From NCBI RefSeq assembly GCF_003576645.1, contig NC_044924.1, positions 21,703,233 to 21,767,232 of the forward strand: a stretch of 64,000 bases of DNA, given 5' to 3'. Shown here in pieces: positions 1 through 11,460 of this stretch. Position 1 is the stretch's first letter. Each line of letters opens with the position of its first letter. Under the pieces are notes generated by a model. That model worked only from the letters and a program-made list of their open reading frames with translations, was not told where the DNA came from and did no database searches. This stretch comes from Ipomoea triloba (taxonomy: Eukaryota; Streptophyta; Magnoliopsida; Solanales; Convolvulaceae). The position numbers were made by a program, and so were the translations under genes.

Positions 1-1299
1 CTTCTAATCGTTCTTCAACTCGTGCTTCAAATCGTTCTTCAAATCGTGCTTCAACAGCAGCAACAGCAGAGTCAACCATTCGTTTAACGTCTTCTGTAGG
101 CGTGTGAGGAGTACGTTTTGCATTACCAAATACACTTTTTATGCCATATCCTCTTCCCATGCCTCTAACACGGCCAGGATGCTCATCAGTACCTAGCGTA
201 GCAGATAGTATATCTTGTCTTCCTGACGCAACAAATGATCCTTGAGAAGCTTCCATCTCAAGAGAATCCTAGCATTTATAAACAATATTTAATAATTATA
301 TGTGTAAATAAAATTACCTATTAACATAGAAAAGAAAATTATAACTTACCATTTTTTCTACGACCACTCTAGTCGCTTCACTGTGAATATTTCCAGACTT
401 GTCCATTCTTGCTCTCTTCCACTTTTCATGTCTACGTGGAGGAGATGGGGGACTAATTGTATGTGATGGATCTGAATCTGCCATGTCCTGTTGTTCTTTC
501 ATCTTCTCATCCATCATAATTTTTTCCAATCTTTATAACCTCCTCGAGATAAATTATGTGGATGAATATTCTTAGCTTGTATTTCTTTATGCTTTTTTCT
601 TTTTGCCTACATATAAACAAAACATTAAGTAGCAATACATAATATAATTAACAAACTTATCAAATTGAGCTAATAATTGATAGTAGAATAATGATACCTC
701 ATATTCTGGACCTGTATGAAGCTGCACAAACTCATTCCATACCACTAGATCAAGGAATGTGTATTTATCACATGGATTCATATGTGACAAATTGCCAAAT
801 ATATACTTGCTAGTCAATTTTGTTTTAAAATCTTTCCACCGTTGACCCGCATATTGTATCCAATGCTTCTTCATATCATTTGTGTTGGGAATATCGTAAG
901 TACTCTGCAAGAAAAAGTCATTTATTAGTATCCAATGCAATTATATTAATTTATTTGGTAAATAAAAATCTAAATATCAAAAAAGGTTACCAGAATTTCT
1001 TCCCAAACATTCTCCTTAGTATCCATTGGAACATTAGCCCATGACTTTATTGTGATAGGAACGTTAATACGTGCCACTAATGCCGCATAACTTGAAAGTT
1101 CCGCTCCGGTTGGCCCAAGAGGATACATTCCATCAAATTGAACTAGCTTCTTTCCTAAAGTATTACGCCCTAGAAAGACTTCCTTCAAATGAGTCGCCCC
1201 TCTCGTCTTAGTACTAGTATCACTACCTTGAGTTGAACCAGTACCTCGGGTAGTACTATCATCAGTAGGATTATTTGATGAATCCATAAGCCTGTTCAA
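1..1299 (-). pseudogene. Ptta/En/Spm plant transposase gene (transposase_24 type), spliced, 3' partial
   Basis: The second CACTA gene, of the plant transposase Ptta/En/Spm family, probably a DNA-binding partner of TNP2. Four exons can be read with GT-AG junctions: about 1299-991 (starting MNRLMDSSNN or MDSSNN, ending WEEIL), 904-698 (STYDIPNTNDMKKHW...TGPEYE), 606-350 (LSRGGY motif) and 268-1 (continuing past the window, with the conserved GTDEHPGRVRG stretch and a glutamate/arginine-rich coiled coil). Donors are GTAACC, GTATCA and GTAAGT. Within the third exon the reading frame shifts by one base after GGYKD, before LEKIMMDEK, so this copy looks broken. Family assignment rests on the SRGGY and EHPGRVRG motifs and on the position beside TNP2. 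Confidence 0.75.
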
Positions 1300-1717
1300 A
1301 TAGAGAAATTATTAGATGAAAAACTTTAAAAAAAGTCATGCGTGAAATAATATTAAATGAAAAAACTTTAAATGAAAAAATATATATATAAATATTACAT
1401 GAAATAATCAATGCTCCCATATCCCTTCATTATGATCATCCCGTGATGCATGCACTTCATCTATTTCATTATCTACAATAATCGGCAATAAACATGAAGA
1501 AAATGGCGGTATTTCCTCAACATCAACGTCTTCAATCCCATCTATAGTAATTTGTCTCTTCCCATGAAGAACAACTGACCATTTTTTATCAGAAGGATCA
1601 CTAACATAAAATACTTGTTTCCCTTGGGATGCCATTATGAATTGCTCATTTTTGTGACCTTCCCGATTAAGATCTACAAGTGTAAATCCTAACTCATCAA
1701 CTTTCACACCATGTTTT

Positions 1718-2302
1718 CCATCTACCCATCTACATCGGAACACCGGGACCCTGAACTTCACATAATCAACCTCCCATATTTCTTCAATCACACCATAATA
1801 TGACAATTCTGCAATTACAGGATTTCTATCTTTTGAACTACTGAAATGCATTGAATTGGCAACTAAAGAAACTCCACTATTTTGCATAGTGCTTTTTTCA
1901 TCTTGAGCTTTTGTGTAAAAAGAAAATCCGTTAATGTCATATCCATTATAACATACGACTTGCAAACTAGGACCATGAGCTAACCATCGTATAGTTTCAG
2001 AAACATTATTNCCATCTACCCATCTACATCGGAACACCGGGACCCTGAACTTCACATAATCAACCTCCCATATTTCTTCAATCACACCATAATATGACAA
2101 TTCTGCAATTACAGGATTTCTATCTTTTGAACTACTGAAATGCATTGAATTGGCAACTAAAGAAACTCCACTATTTTGCATAGTGCTTTTTTCATCTTGA
2201 GCTTTTGTGTAAAAAGAAAATCCGTTAATGTCATATCCATTATAACATACGACTTGCAAACTAGGACCATGAGCTAACCATCGTATAGTTTCAGAAACAT
2301 TA
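1718..2302. repeat. Perfect ~291-bp direct duplication across a single N
   Basis: Bases 1718-2008 recur as 2012-2302 without a mismatch that I can see, with one N at 2011 between them. The copies fall inside one protein domain and would encode DUF4216 twice. The simplest reading is two overlapping contig ends joined without merging. Confidence 0.9.
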
Positions 2303-2510
2303 CTAGGACCATGAGCTAACCATCGTATAGTTTCAGAAACATTATTATCTCCAAGAACTTTCCATCGTATAGTTTCAGAAACATTATTATCTCCAAGAAC
2401 TTTATTTTTGAAAGTTTCAGAAACATTATTATCTCCAAGAACTTTATTTTTGAACCAACAAATAAAATTATTATCTCCAAGAACTTTATTTTTGAACCAA
2501 CAAATAAAAG
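2263..2510. repeat. Stair-step tandem duplications, period exactly 42 bp
   Basis: Four successive back-jumps of exactly 42 bp occur. The sequence reads forward, steps back 42 bases, reads a little further and steps back again, so each repeat is a shifted window on the same underlying sequence. This pattern is unlike a biological minisatellite and sits just beside the single-N join at 2011. Confidence 0.85.
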
Positions 2511-2832
2511 TACGATTATGTTCGCTCACAATCCACATGTCTGCTCTTCTGGGGTTTTGCTCCGTAATTAAGGCCTTGTGTTCATCTAAATAGGGTTCGA
2601 CTTCACTTGTATTATGCAAGATGTATAAGTGTACTTGCTCAACATCTTCACGAGACATAGTATGCATTTTGGGATGTCGATGACCCTTTCCATCAATTCT
2701 TCCTTCATGTCGATACTTTGGACCACACTCTCTGATCTCTCTCACCAAATATACAAGCAAATGAACCATGATATCAAAAAACGCAGGTGGAAAATGCATC
2801 TCTAGCTGACATAGTGTAACTATAATGCCATT

Positions 2833-5133
2833 CTACAATTCATCTAATTTGTCTAGATCAATGACTTTCGCGCAAATTGCATTGAAAAAGAAACAAAGTC
2901 TGATGACGGTATATCTCAACTTTTTAGGCAATATGCCTCTAACAGCCACTGACAATAGTTGTTGCATTAAGGCATGGCAATCATGAGACTTCAATCCCAC
3001 CAATTTTAAATCTTGGATATTAACAAGTCTATTGATATTTGATGAGTACCATTGTGGTACCTTCACCCTACGTAAACATTCACAAAAACTAATTTTCTCC
3101 TTTCTTGACAAAGTATGAGCAGCTGGAGGCAAATATGTCTTCTTATCACCACTACGTGGAGCTAATGTAGGTCGTATACCCATTTCAATCAAGTCCAATC
3201 TAGCATTGAGACCATCTTTAGTCTTACCTTTTATGTCTAAAAGAGTTCCAACAAGACTATCACACACATTTTTCTCAACATGCATCACATCAATACTATG
3301 TCTGACATCAAGTGTCTTCCAATATGGAAGATCAAAGAATATTGATTTCTTTTTCCACGGACTCTTCTCATTTGATGGTACATCAACATTAGATTCTGAT
3401 CTCTTACCTCTTTGAGATTTAAGTTTTTGAGTCTTACCAAAAGTAACATTGATACAGTCTACGCGTTCATAAACTTGAATGCCAGTTAATGGTTGTGGAG
3501 CATCTGTATAGTCTTGTACCCCATTGAAAGATTTTTTTAATCTTCGATAAGGGTGAAATTTATCTAGAAATCTTCGATGCCCCATGTAGACTGTCTTTCT
3601 GCCATGAACAAGTTGATGATAACATGTATTCTCTTCACATATGGGGCATGCCTTATGTCCTTTGACACTATATCCAGATAGGTTTCCATAAGCCGGAAAG
3701 TCATTGATTGTGCAGAAAAGCATTGCATGCAACTTAAAACTCTCTTTTCGGTATGCGTCAAACACTAACGCACCTTCATCCCACAAACTTTTCAAGTCTT
3801 CAATCAAAGGCGCCAAAAAGACATCTATATCATTTCCTGGTTGTTTTGGCCCATAAATCATTAAGCACAATAATATGTATTTGCGTTTCATACACAACCA
3901 AGGAGGTAAATTATAAATTACCAACATAACTGGCCACGAGCTATGTTTGCTACTTAGGTTCCCGTGAAGGTTCATACCATCAGTACAAAGTCCAAGCCTA
4001 AGATATCTCAGCTCGTGACCAAATTCAAGAAATGCATTATCAAATGTTGTCCATTGACGAGAATCAGCCGGGTGTCGAAGCTTGCCATCAGAAATTTTTT
4101 GATCTGCATGCCATGTTAAGTTTTTCGCGTCGCTTGGATTAGCAAACATACGCTTAAATCTTGAGAGAATTGGAAGATACCACATAACTTTAGCTGGTGG
4201 ACTTTTCAAACTTACTTTCCCAGCAACATTCTCTCTTGTTTTGAAACGAGATGCCCCACATATTGGACATGCATGCAAATCTTTGTAATCATTCCTAAAC
4301 AATATGCAATCGTTAGGGCAAACATGTATCTTTTTATATCCAATACCCATGGGACACAAAATCTTCTTGGCATCATATGTACTCTTCGCCAGTTCATTAT
4401 CATCTGGAAGCATTCCCTTTAATATCTCAAGTAACGCAGTAAAGCTCTTGTCACTCCACCCATTCTCAACTTTCAAGTTGAATAATTTTAATACAGCAGA
4501 TAATCGGGTATATTTACTACAACCCGGCCATAAAGGTAATTTTGAATCCTTCAATAATTCATCCAACTCGTTTGACCGATCGATGAACTCCTCTCCAACA
4601 TCGCGAAACATTTCATCTAATTGATCTTCAGACTCATCATCTTCATTTTCTTCGTTGTCAACATACATGTTAGATGTTGTACCCACATTGCTTTCACCAT
4701 GCCATATCCATTTTGTATAAGATGCCACATTGCTTTCACCATGCCATATCCATTTTGTATAAGATGGCACATTGCTTTCACCATGCCATATCCATTTTGT
4801 ATAAGATGGATTAATCCTTTCACCATGCCATATCCATTTTGTATAAGATGGATTAATCCCATGACCATGCCATATCCATTTTGTATAAGATGGATTAATC
4901 CCATGACAGATTAGATCATCATATATATAAGATGGATTAATCCCATGACAGATTAGATCATCATATACGTCTTTCACACATAACCTTTTCTGATTACAAC
5001 ACTTCTTACAAGGACAAAGGAGTCTTTCATTACTACCCGGAAGGTTATTCTTTGCAAAGTTAATAAAATTTTTAACTCCATTATCGTATTCTTGACTAAT
5101 TCGAGAAGCATTCATCCAACTTTTATCCATCAC
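2833..5133 (-). pseudogene. TNP2-type CACTA transposase
   Basis: Catalyses excision and reinsertion of the CACTA element. The N-terminus (MMDKSWMNASRISQEYDNGV) and the Cys-rich LCPCKKCCNQ motif form the transposase-associated domain. From about residue 190 follows the tnp2 transposase domain, with CPICGASRFK (zinc-binding-like), WHAD, HPADSRQW, GLCTDGMNLHGN, NLPPWLCMKRKY and PGNDIDVFLAPL; the aspartates in CTDGM and GNDID are the expected acidic catalytic positions. Residues about 60-150 contain an artificial ladder: GINPSY and TKWIWHG recur in exact 14-residue (42-bp) steps, which no family member would be expected to have. Apart from that the frame is open to a TAG at 2830-2832. The start is the first Met before the domain. 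Confidence 0.88.
4697..4975. repeat. Stair-step tandem duplications, period exactly 42 bp (inside TNP2)
   Basis: CCATGCCATATCC recurs at 4697, 4739, 4781, 4823 and 4865, each 42 bp apart. A further 42-bp step follows in the GATTAATCCCATGACAG segment. The right part of each unit changes as the window slides along. The result is a run of 14-residue repeats in the predicted transposase. Probably an assembly artefact. Confidence 0.85.
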
Positions 5134-5211
5134 AAGCCAATCTAAAATAATATTAATCCTAATTAAACTTAAGTTAACACAAATTCAACAAATTTTATAA
5201 TAATAACAAAC

Positions 5212-5450
5212 AAAGCATAAATAAACATAGACCACGGTGTGGCTAATCACCGGATGCAGAATATAAAGCCAAAGCATAAATAAACATAGACCACGGTGTG
5301 GCTAATCACCGGATGCAATATATAAAGCCAAAGCATAAATAAACATAGTCAACGGTGTTGGTAATCCCTGGATGCAATATATAAAGCCAAAGCATAAATA
5401 AACATAGACCACGGTGTGGCTAATCACCGGATGCAGAATATAAAGCCAAA
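5212..5450. repeat. 59-bp tandem repeat, 4 copies
   Basis: Units begin at 5212, 5271, 5330 and 5389 (AAAGCATAAATAAACATAG... CCGGATGCA). The third copy differs at several bases (for example GTCAACGGTGTTGG for GACCACGGTGTGG), so this is a genuine, diverged tandem repeat, unlike the perfect 42-bp ladders nearby. It lies in the CACTA intron just upstream of the TNP2 start. Confidence 0.85.
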
Positions 5451-5561
5451 ACACAAATAAAAATAGGCAAAAAACTTACATCACCACAAAGTTATCCACG
5501 TCCGTAAATAAATCCCGAATCTAACTAATACATACAAGTATTATTTGTAAATTAATATAAT

Positions 5562-5755
5562 TCAAAATTATAAATACAAGTATTATTTGTAAATTAATAT
5601 AATTCAAAATTATAAATAATTCCTAAAAATATATAATAATTGTTTTCAAAATTATAAATAATTCCTAAAAATATATAATAATTGTTTAAAATTCGAAATT
5701 ATGAATTTAAAAATATATAATAATTGTTTAAAATTCGAAATTATGAATTTATAGG
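5562..5755. repeat. Three perfect 42-bp back-step duplications in intron
   Basis: Three different segments (beginning ACAAGTATTA, CAAAATTATA and AAAAATATAT) are each repeated once at a distance of exactly 42 bp. Same signature as at 2.3, 4.8, 11.8 and 54.3 kb. Confidence 0.8.
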
Positions 5756-7150
5756 GCCTAAAATACATAATAATTCTTAAAATTCGAAATATATTATAAA
5801 TAATTTTTAAAATACATTAAGATTTCTTAAAATTTGAAATTATGAATTTATAGGGCCTAAAATACATAATAATTCATAAAATTCGAAATATATTATAAAT
5901 AAATCCTAAAAATACATAATAATTTCTTAAAATTCGAAATTATGAATTTATAGGGCCTAAAATACATAATAATTCCATAAATTCGAAATATATTCTAAAT
6001 TAACATTTTAGCAAAATAAAAATACTATAAATGTATAATATATACTATAAATTTATAAACAGTGACATGCAAAAGGTAAAATTTCTAAAACTCTCAATTT
6101 GTAAATCTTAATCTTAATATATGTAAAAACAACAACTAGCAGTAGGTAAAATTTAAAAACTCTCAATAGTAATAGGCAGCCTGTTGCAATGGACTACAAC
6201 TAATATTCATATTATATATATATATATATATAAATATATAAATATATAAATATATATATAAAATACAGTACCCAAACGCAGGCATATAAATACTATAATA
6301 TATATATATATATTAAACATATTAAATTAAATATAATGTATATACAGTTTACAAACGCAAACTGCAAACATATATCAAATATAATATATATTAAACATAT
6401 AATATATATTAAATATAATATATTATATTTATATATATATAATACAGTTTGCAATTACGACTAATGCTTTACAGTTTATACAAAGAAATTAAACATACAA
6501 AATTGCAACTTGCAAGTATAATGAATTTACCGTAACTCCGTAAGTAGTGGCGATCAAAGATTCAAAGCATTACAGAGTAGATTATTTGTAAACTTTCAGC
6601 AGTTCAGCCTTGAAGAGAGTATTTGATTTTCTTCAGTAGTTTCACGGTAAGAGACTAAGAGTATAACTTTCCAAAAAGTGTTTAGGGTTTTTAGTTTTAA
6701 TTTCCTTTTTATATTAATAATATGATTATGAAATAAGTAAAATAAAATTATAAGTTTATAACAATGGTTTATAGCGGGTTATTAACAGGTTCGTGTAAAC
6801 GGGTTCGTGTAAACGGGTTAACACGATAATATTAACGGGTTCTTAATAGGTTAAACGGGTTTGACCCGTTAAGACACGAAACATAACGGGTCTTTAACGG
6901 GTCAACCCGTTAACGACCCGGTACACGTTAAGGCTAAACACTAACCCGTTATTTTCGTGTCCGGTATCGTGTCGTGTTAACGGGTCGTGTCGATAATTGC
7001 CAGGTCTACCTAAAATGCATAATAGTTCCTAAAATTCGAAATATATTATAAATAATTCATAAAAATACAAAATACTTTATTAAAATTCAAAATTATGAAT
7101 TTATAGGCCAAAAATGCATAATAGTTCCTAAAATTTGTCATATATTAACA
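5737..7150. repeat. CACTA first-intron AT repeats with an ACGGGT-rich insertion
   Basis: The motif AATTATGAATTTATAGGG followed by CCTAAAATACATAATAATTC recurs about every 100 bp between 5737 and 6000 and again at 7013-7140. Between these blocks, about 6775-7010 is a distinct segment dense in ACGGGT/ACCCGT (TTAACGGGTC, GACCCGTTAA and similar), able to fold on itself. I take it as a foreign repeat fragment inserted in the intron. The rest (6001-6770) is TA-rich with no gene. Confidence 0.6.
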
Positions 7151-7194
7151 AATAATTCGAAAATTAAAATATAATAAAAAATATAAAAACTTAC

Positions 7195-7463
7195 CAGCGG
7201 TGTGCGGTGGAGGAGGCGGCGTGCGGTGGGCGACTGTTGCGGTGGGCGACGGTGGCGGTCCTGCTGCAGCGACTGCGGCTTTGCGTCTGCTGTGGGCGAC
7301 GGTCGCGGCGGGCGGTTGCTGTGGCGGGCGGTGGCTGCCGACTGAAGCGACGGGTGTGACGGGCGGTGGACGGCTGTGGCGGGCGGTGGCTGTCGCGGAC
7401 ACGGTGGGGAGGGCGGTGGCTGTGTGTGCCTTCGGTTTTGGGGGAAATTTTGGCCAGATCTGA
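7195..7463 (-). other. GC-rich first exon / leader of the CACTA transcript
   Basis: A sharp island of G+C-rich sequence in an AT-rich background, made of degenerate GGCGGGCGGTGGCTG units on the plus strand. On the minus strand it reads as a Pro/Ala/Thr-rich open frame (MSATATARHSRPPPV...), with a near-perfect splice donor CTG|GTAAGT at 7195/7194. Position just inside the palindrome array and upstream of TNP2 fits a first, perhaps non-coding, exon. The plus-strand open frame is a shadow. Confidence 0.55.
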
Positions 7464-7501
7464 TTTGTTTGTGTGTTCGGTGATGTGGGATCTTTAATAA
7501 A

Positions 7502-7905
7502 AGGTTACGACGTCGGTTGGGGATAAAACTGAAGCCGTAGGGTTTTATTTTCTTTTTTTTTTTTTAAATAAATCGGAAATTAGGAATTACAAAATCACAA
7601 TTATATATATACGACGTCGCTTCTTAAGCGAATCGACGTCGTATATATTTTATTTTTTTAATTATAATATACGGCGTCGGTTCTTAGCTGAACCGACGCC
7701 GTAACTTCTATTTTTAAAAAAATAAAATAAAATAAAATTATACGACGTCGGTTCGTCTAAGGACCCGACGTCGTATATTAATTAAATATTTTTTAATTAG
7801 ATACGACGTCGGTTATTTGGGAAAACCGACGTCGTATCCCTTTTTAAAAAAATTCTAAATTTAAATAATTTTTTGACGTTGGTTTTTTTAAAAACCGACG
7901 TCATT
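7502..7905. repeat. Array of GACGTC palindromes (CACTA subterminal repeats)
   Basis: Six inverted-repeat units of about 35-45 bp, of the form TACGACGTCGGTT-loop-AACCGACGTCGTA, lie at about 7502-7542 (one arm degenerate), 7605-7655, 7669-7713, 7740-7778, 7801-7838 and 7873-7904. The arms have compensating changes: one unit is ACGGCGTCGG with CCGACGCCGT. Subterminal repeats of this kind are where CACTA TNPA-type proteins bind. The unit core is also the ACGTC of bZIP sites. Confidence 0.8.
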
Positions 7906-7907
7906 TA

Positions 7908-7935
7908 GGCGACGTTAAATGTATTTCCTGTAGTA
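7908..7935 (-). repeat. CACTA 5' terminal inverted repeat
   Basis: The minus strand begins TACTACAGGAAATACA at 7935, which matches the conserved CACTACAGGAAA start of dicot CACTA elements with C-to-T at the first base. It directly abuts the palindrome array. The first-base change may block mobilisation. Confidence 0.7.
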
Positions 7936-8519
7936 GCGACAGTTGTAATAAATCTAAGTGCAGTGGATGTTTATTATGTAAGGAACTTTTTGTCATGCTA
8001 GCTTTTTTTTTTTTTAATGCCACACACAAAATCAAAGAGCAAAAATGGTTTCTCCACTGTATTTGAGTCTTGTCCTCTTGTACAAATCCCTTCAACAATT
8101 ACAAGGAAAATATTCAGCCAGGTTTTCTCATACATAAATGTCCAAATTGTCAATAGGTATAATGCTCTTCTCTCATCATTCTAGAGATTTCATAACAGTT
8201 CCTATCAATATACGTTCAATGGATTTACAGTTTATTGCAATGGGGAATATCTATAGGCTGGTTTGCTAGAACTGGAGTATTGGTCATGTGTTAGAGAACC
8301 TGAACAGGTAAAAGAGTCATGCGTTTGTTTGGCCATGCTGCAACTACTCTAAGACAATTTTATAAGAACTTTTAACTAAAGAACTCAAATATTTAATGAA
8401 AAAGTTTTCAAAACAGAAGTTATTTTTTAAATAGAAAGGTTTTTAATTTGGGTATTTGACAATTAAAGTTCTTTTTATATTAAAGTTAGTTAAGGTTACC
8501 ATAAAAGACACATATTTAT
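7936..8519. other. No recognisable gene
   Basis: Flank of the CACTA element. Ordinary AT-rich sequence with a poly-T run near 8004; I see no supported coding region, tandem repeat or terminal repeat. Confidence 0.5.
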
Positions 8520-8940
8520 TAAGTTAGGTGCTAGTGTGAGAACTAAATGAATTGTATTGAATGAGATAGTTCAAAGATACAGATTACAATGATGTATATA
8601 ATGAGAGAATTACAAGGAAACTAGAATACTGTAATCACAGGAAGCCTAGAATAGGGAAACAAGAAATATCACAGGGGTATAGGGAGTCATATATAATGAA
8701 GCCTAATGGAATCACAGGAAGCCTAAAATAGAGGAACAGGAAGAATCACAGGGGAACAGGGAGTCATAATGAAGCCTAATGCAGCATAGAATAAGGGGAA
8801 TCACAGGAAGCCTAGAATAAGGGAACATGAAAAATCACAGGGGAATAGGGAGTCATAATGAAGCCTAAGGAGAATCACAGGAAGTCTAAAATAGGGAGTC
8901 GTAATCTAGCTAACTCAAATACGAGCCCTAATAGTTATCA
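8520..8940. repeat. Degenerate tandem repeat (AATCACAGGAAGCCTA units)
   Basis: About four units carrying AATCACAGGAAGCCTA, then AATAGGG, then AATCACAGGGG and GGGAGTCATAATGAAGC, with variable spacing of about 80-100 bp. It resembles the repeated 3' part of an LTR or leader, but no matching partner or coding region is present. Confidence 0.6.
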
Positions 8941-9049
8941 GTTCTTCGCAAAAGGTTCGACCTTTGCTTACTGGAGCCCCCTCACTTACATTGCCACGGA
9001 TGAGATTCAATCCTGATTTATGAGCTCTGTTTTTAATTTCATTTTATAT

Positions 9050-9440
9050 ACACAATAGTTTTATTATAGTAATGTTGAAGTATCATTTTAATTATACTTC
9101 AATGTCTATATTATCTAATTTCATTTTTTAGTTTATACACATAATAGGTTCATTATAACAATACTAAAGTATCATTAGTTTAATTCCAAAGCATGTTCAT
9201 TTGATAATTTACATATCTGTATGAACTTTGCTATTCAGTTTCATTTAATATATACAATAGGTTCAATTATAACGACACTAAAGTATCATACTCCGTATCA
9301 CATTTTAATTTTACTATACATTTATGACAATATACATACAATTGGTTCGTTATGAACTCTACTATTCAATTTCATTTTATACATACAATTGGTTCGTTGT
9401 AGTAATACTAAAATATCATTTTAATTATACTACATGTAAT
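9050..9440. repeat. Diverged ~130-bp tandem repeat
   Basis: Three to four diverged units containing TTTCATTTTATA, CACAATAGGTTC, TTATAACAATACTAAAG and TATCATTTTAATT. No coding potential. Confidence 0.5.
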
Positions 9441-9564
9441 TTACCAATATACATATTTGTGGCCTATCACCATGGTCCCAGTGTATAACAATTGTAGTTT
9501 TTCGAAGTAGGTAAGCTCCAAAAATTTATGGACCTAACACAAGCACATCCATACGGCAATTTAT

Positions 9565-9985
9565 ATCGTGGACCACAGTGCACTATGGATTCTGATCCAA
9601 TACACAGAATTTGAATTTATAATGTACAAAATTCATGTTCATAATATATATACACATAGTTGTGGACCTTGATCCAATACACAGAATTTGACTTCATAAT
9701 GTACAAAATTCACGTTCATAATGCACATAATGCACATAATGCATGTTCATAATACACATACACATAAACACAGTATAATGAAAATGAATTAAACAGTTAC
9801 CATAATACACAGAAATCATGTTCATAATGCACAAAATTTATGTTCATAATTCACAGAATTCATGTTCATTATATCGTGTGTATGTATATGTGTATTATGA
9901 ACATGAGTTATGTATGTTATGAAGTCAAATTCTGTGTATTGAATCAAGATTCACAGTACACTATAGACTCTGTTACACGATATAT
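9565..9985. mobile_element. Foldback/MITE-like element with ~65-bp inverted arms
   Basis: The left arm (TATATCGTGGACCACAG...CACAGAATTTGA) is matched by the inverted right arm near 9910-9985 (TCAAATTCTGTGTATTG...ACACGATATA). The interior is made of repeated CACAGAATTCATGTTCATAA-like units. No open frame. Arms are about 80% alike, so this is an old copy. Confidence 0.65.
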
Positions 9986-10380
9986 CAATTGATCTTCATC
10001 AATGATGAGCTTCAGCACATCAGATCATCAGGCAAACTGTCGGGTTTCTGATCTGGTGAGTGTTACTTTAAGTAATTATTCGTGCTAACAAAAATTGACT
10101 GTATTTATTAGTATTAGAATATGGGTTCAAGCATAAGAAATTAAAGTTCAATAATCGTTGGAGGAAATCACAAGTGAACTGTGCCCAGTAATTCAATTAT
10201 TATATCATCGACTAGGTCCATCTTGCATTGTACGTGAACTCCGATTCAAAAATTATATGTCTTCAGTTAACATATTATGTGTGTTCAATTAATAAATAGA
10301 TACATAATATATTAACTACAGACACTCTATCTTAATTATAAACACATAATATGCAGTTAATATATTATTTGTACGTTTGT

Positions 10381-10480
10381 CAGGCCCAGTCCTATATATC
10401 ATTTTATAGGCCCGAGGCGTAGCAACAAAAATAGGCCCTACATGAAATTAATATATATTTTTATACCTATTTATGAGGCT
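10381..10480. other. Fragment rich in GGCCC/GGGCC, possible hAT-type end
   Basis: CAGGCCCAGTCC and TAGGCCCGAGGCG followed by AAATAGGCCCTA resemble the degenerate GGGCC-rich ends seen at 47.2 kb and 58.3-59.0 kb. Boundaries are not resolvable. Confidence 0.3.
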
Positions 10481-10703
10481 TGTTTAAAAAAAAATAAGGA
10501 AAAAATACTAATGTCTAAATAACTTGAAATAAGATTCACAAGTTGTTAACAATTTTACATACACAATAATAAAAACATTTCTAAATGTTTTCCTAAATGC
10601 AAAATAATCAATACCCAAATCAGTGCCTTCATAAATAAAGAATTATAGTTTATAATAAAAATGAATAAACAATTTAAAACCAAATTTACTTATAGAAAAT
10701 CAC

Positions 10704-10870
10704 GATGAACGTACAATATTTCGATTAACTGAATTCAGACTTTACAACAGAGTCCTAGATAGAGTAGGTAACTACAAAAGCTCCTATACAATAGCTCTAA
10801 CTGTAAGACCTATTCTAAGTCATACAAAATATAACAGAAATAAATAATCTTAATAATAATATAATTCATA
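10704..10870 (-). repeat. 3' LTR of copia A (167 bp)
   Basis: Begins GATGAACGTACAATATTTCG and ends ATATAATTCATA on the plus strand. It matches 17720-17886 except for three transitions. Ends are ATGA...TCAT inverted rather than a strict TG...CA at the boundary set by the target duplication. Confidence 0.9.
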
Positions 10871-11460
10871 CTGTAACACCCCAATTTTCCACTCTTATAC
10901 TTTATTACAAGTCAGTAATCAGACGCTGCGGAAGCTTACATCTACTCAACAGAAAACTGGGTGCTACTGCCACACCTAGAGTGAATTCTATCACCTCTTT
11001 GACGAACTCCACTCCAAGTGCTAAGGCTAAACTTACAACACCAACATACTACAACAACATACTACAACAACATCATAGTAGACCTCAACCTGCACTTCTC
11101 TTCTATTCTGAGCTCATCGGCTACAAAGGTACTCACTAAACTGCATCTGATAAAAACAATACACATTGAAGTGTAGTTAGCGCGACGGCTAAGTAAGGAT
11201 ATCCACGGGTTATTCAAAACTAAATAAAGGTTTTGGTAAAACTTTTTACATGGAAACCCTATACCTTACTCATCAGCAGGGATTCTACCTGCAACAGTTA
11301 CACATAGCAACGTGCACACATAATAGGCAACAATTTCAATATCAATCTTGAATCACTTTCCCTCTAGACGAGGTCATACAATAATCATTTACTTACTCAA
11401 AGCATATATTGCTAAACATTTAAGCATATAAGCAATTAATGGAAAAACACAAATTCCACT

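Larger units (their letters stand above)
1408..2832 (-). pseudogene. CACTA transposase C-terminal part (DUF4218 plus DUF4216)
   Basis: This reads in the same frame as the TNP2 region upstream and is separated from it only by one TAG codon at 2830-2832, where relatives usually have Gln before the NxIIVTLCQLE stretch. The start (MHFPPAFFDIMVHLLVYLV...EDVEQVHLYILHN) is the DUF4218 region; the YYGVIEEIWEVDYVKFRVPVFRCRWVD stretch (key residues E, W, F, RCRW) is DUF4216. The apparent 463-residue protein is inflated. About 290 bp (1718-2008) are repeated at 2012-2302 across a single N, and four further 42-bp steps repeat the FKNKVLGDNN and VSETIRW residues. The real protein is therefore about 140-150 residues shorter here. 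Both domains are usual in CACTA TNP2 proteins. Confidence 0.8.
1..7935 (-). mobile_element. CACTA (En/Spm) DNA transposon, 3' side cut by window edge
   Basis: A minus-strand cut-and-paste transposon. Reading the minus strand from 7935 down there is a CACTA-type terminus (TACTACAGGAAATAC, one base off the usual CACTACAGG), an array of GACGTC palindromes, a GC-rich first exon ending in a splice donor, an intron, the TNP2 transposase, and a second gene of the Ptta/En/Spm type that runs off position 1. This is the standard order of a plant CACTA element. The other terminus lies outside the window, so full length and the 3-bp target duplication cannot be read. Coding parts carry a stop and a frameshift, so this copy is probably not autonomous. 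Confidence 0.85.

Noticed and set aside
4617..4914. Both-strand 14-residue repeat proteins (MGLIHLIQNGYG..., CHIAFTMPYPF...)
   Set aside because: They are shadow frames of the 42-bp ladder inside the TNP2 transposase.
7200..7463. Gly-rich plus-strand protein MCGGGGGVRW...
   Set aside because: Shadow of the GC-rich first exon; the minus strand fits the element's orientation and has the splice donor.
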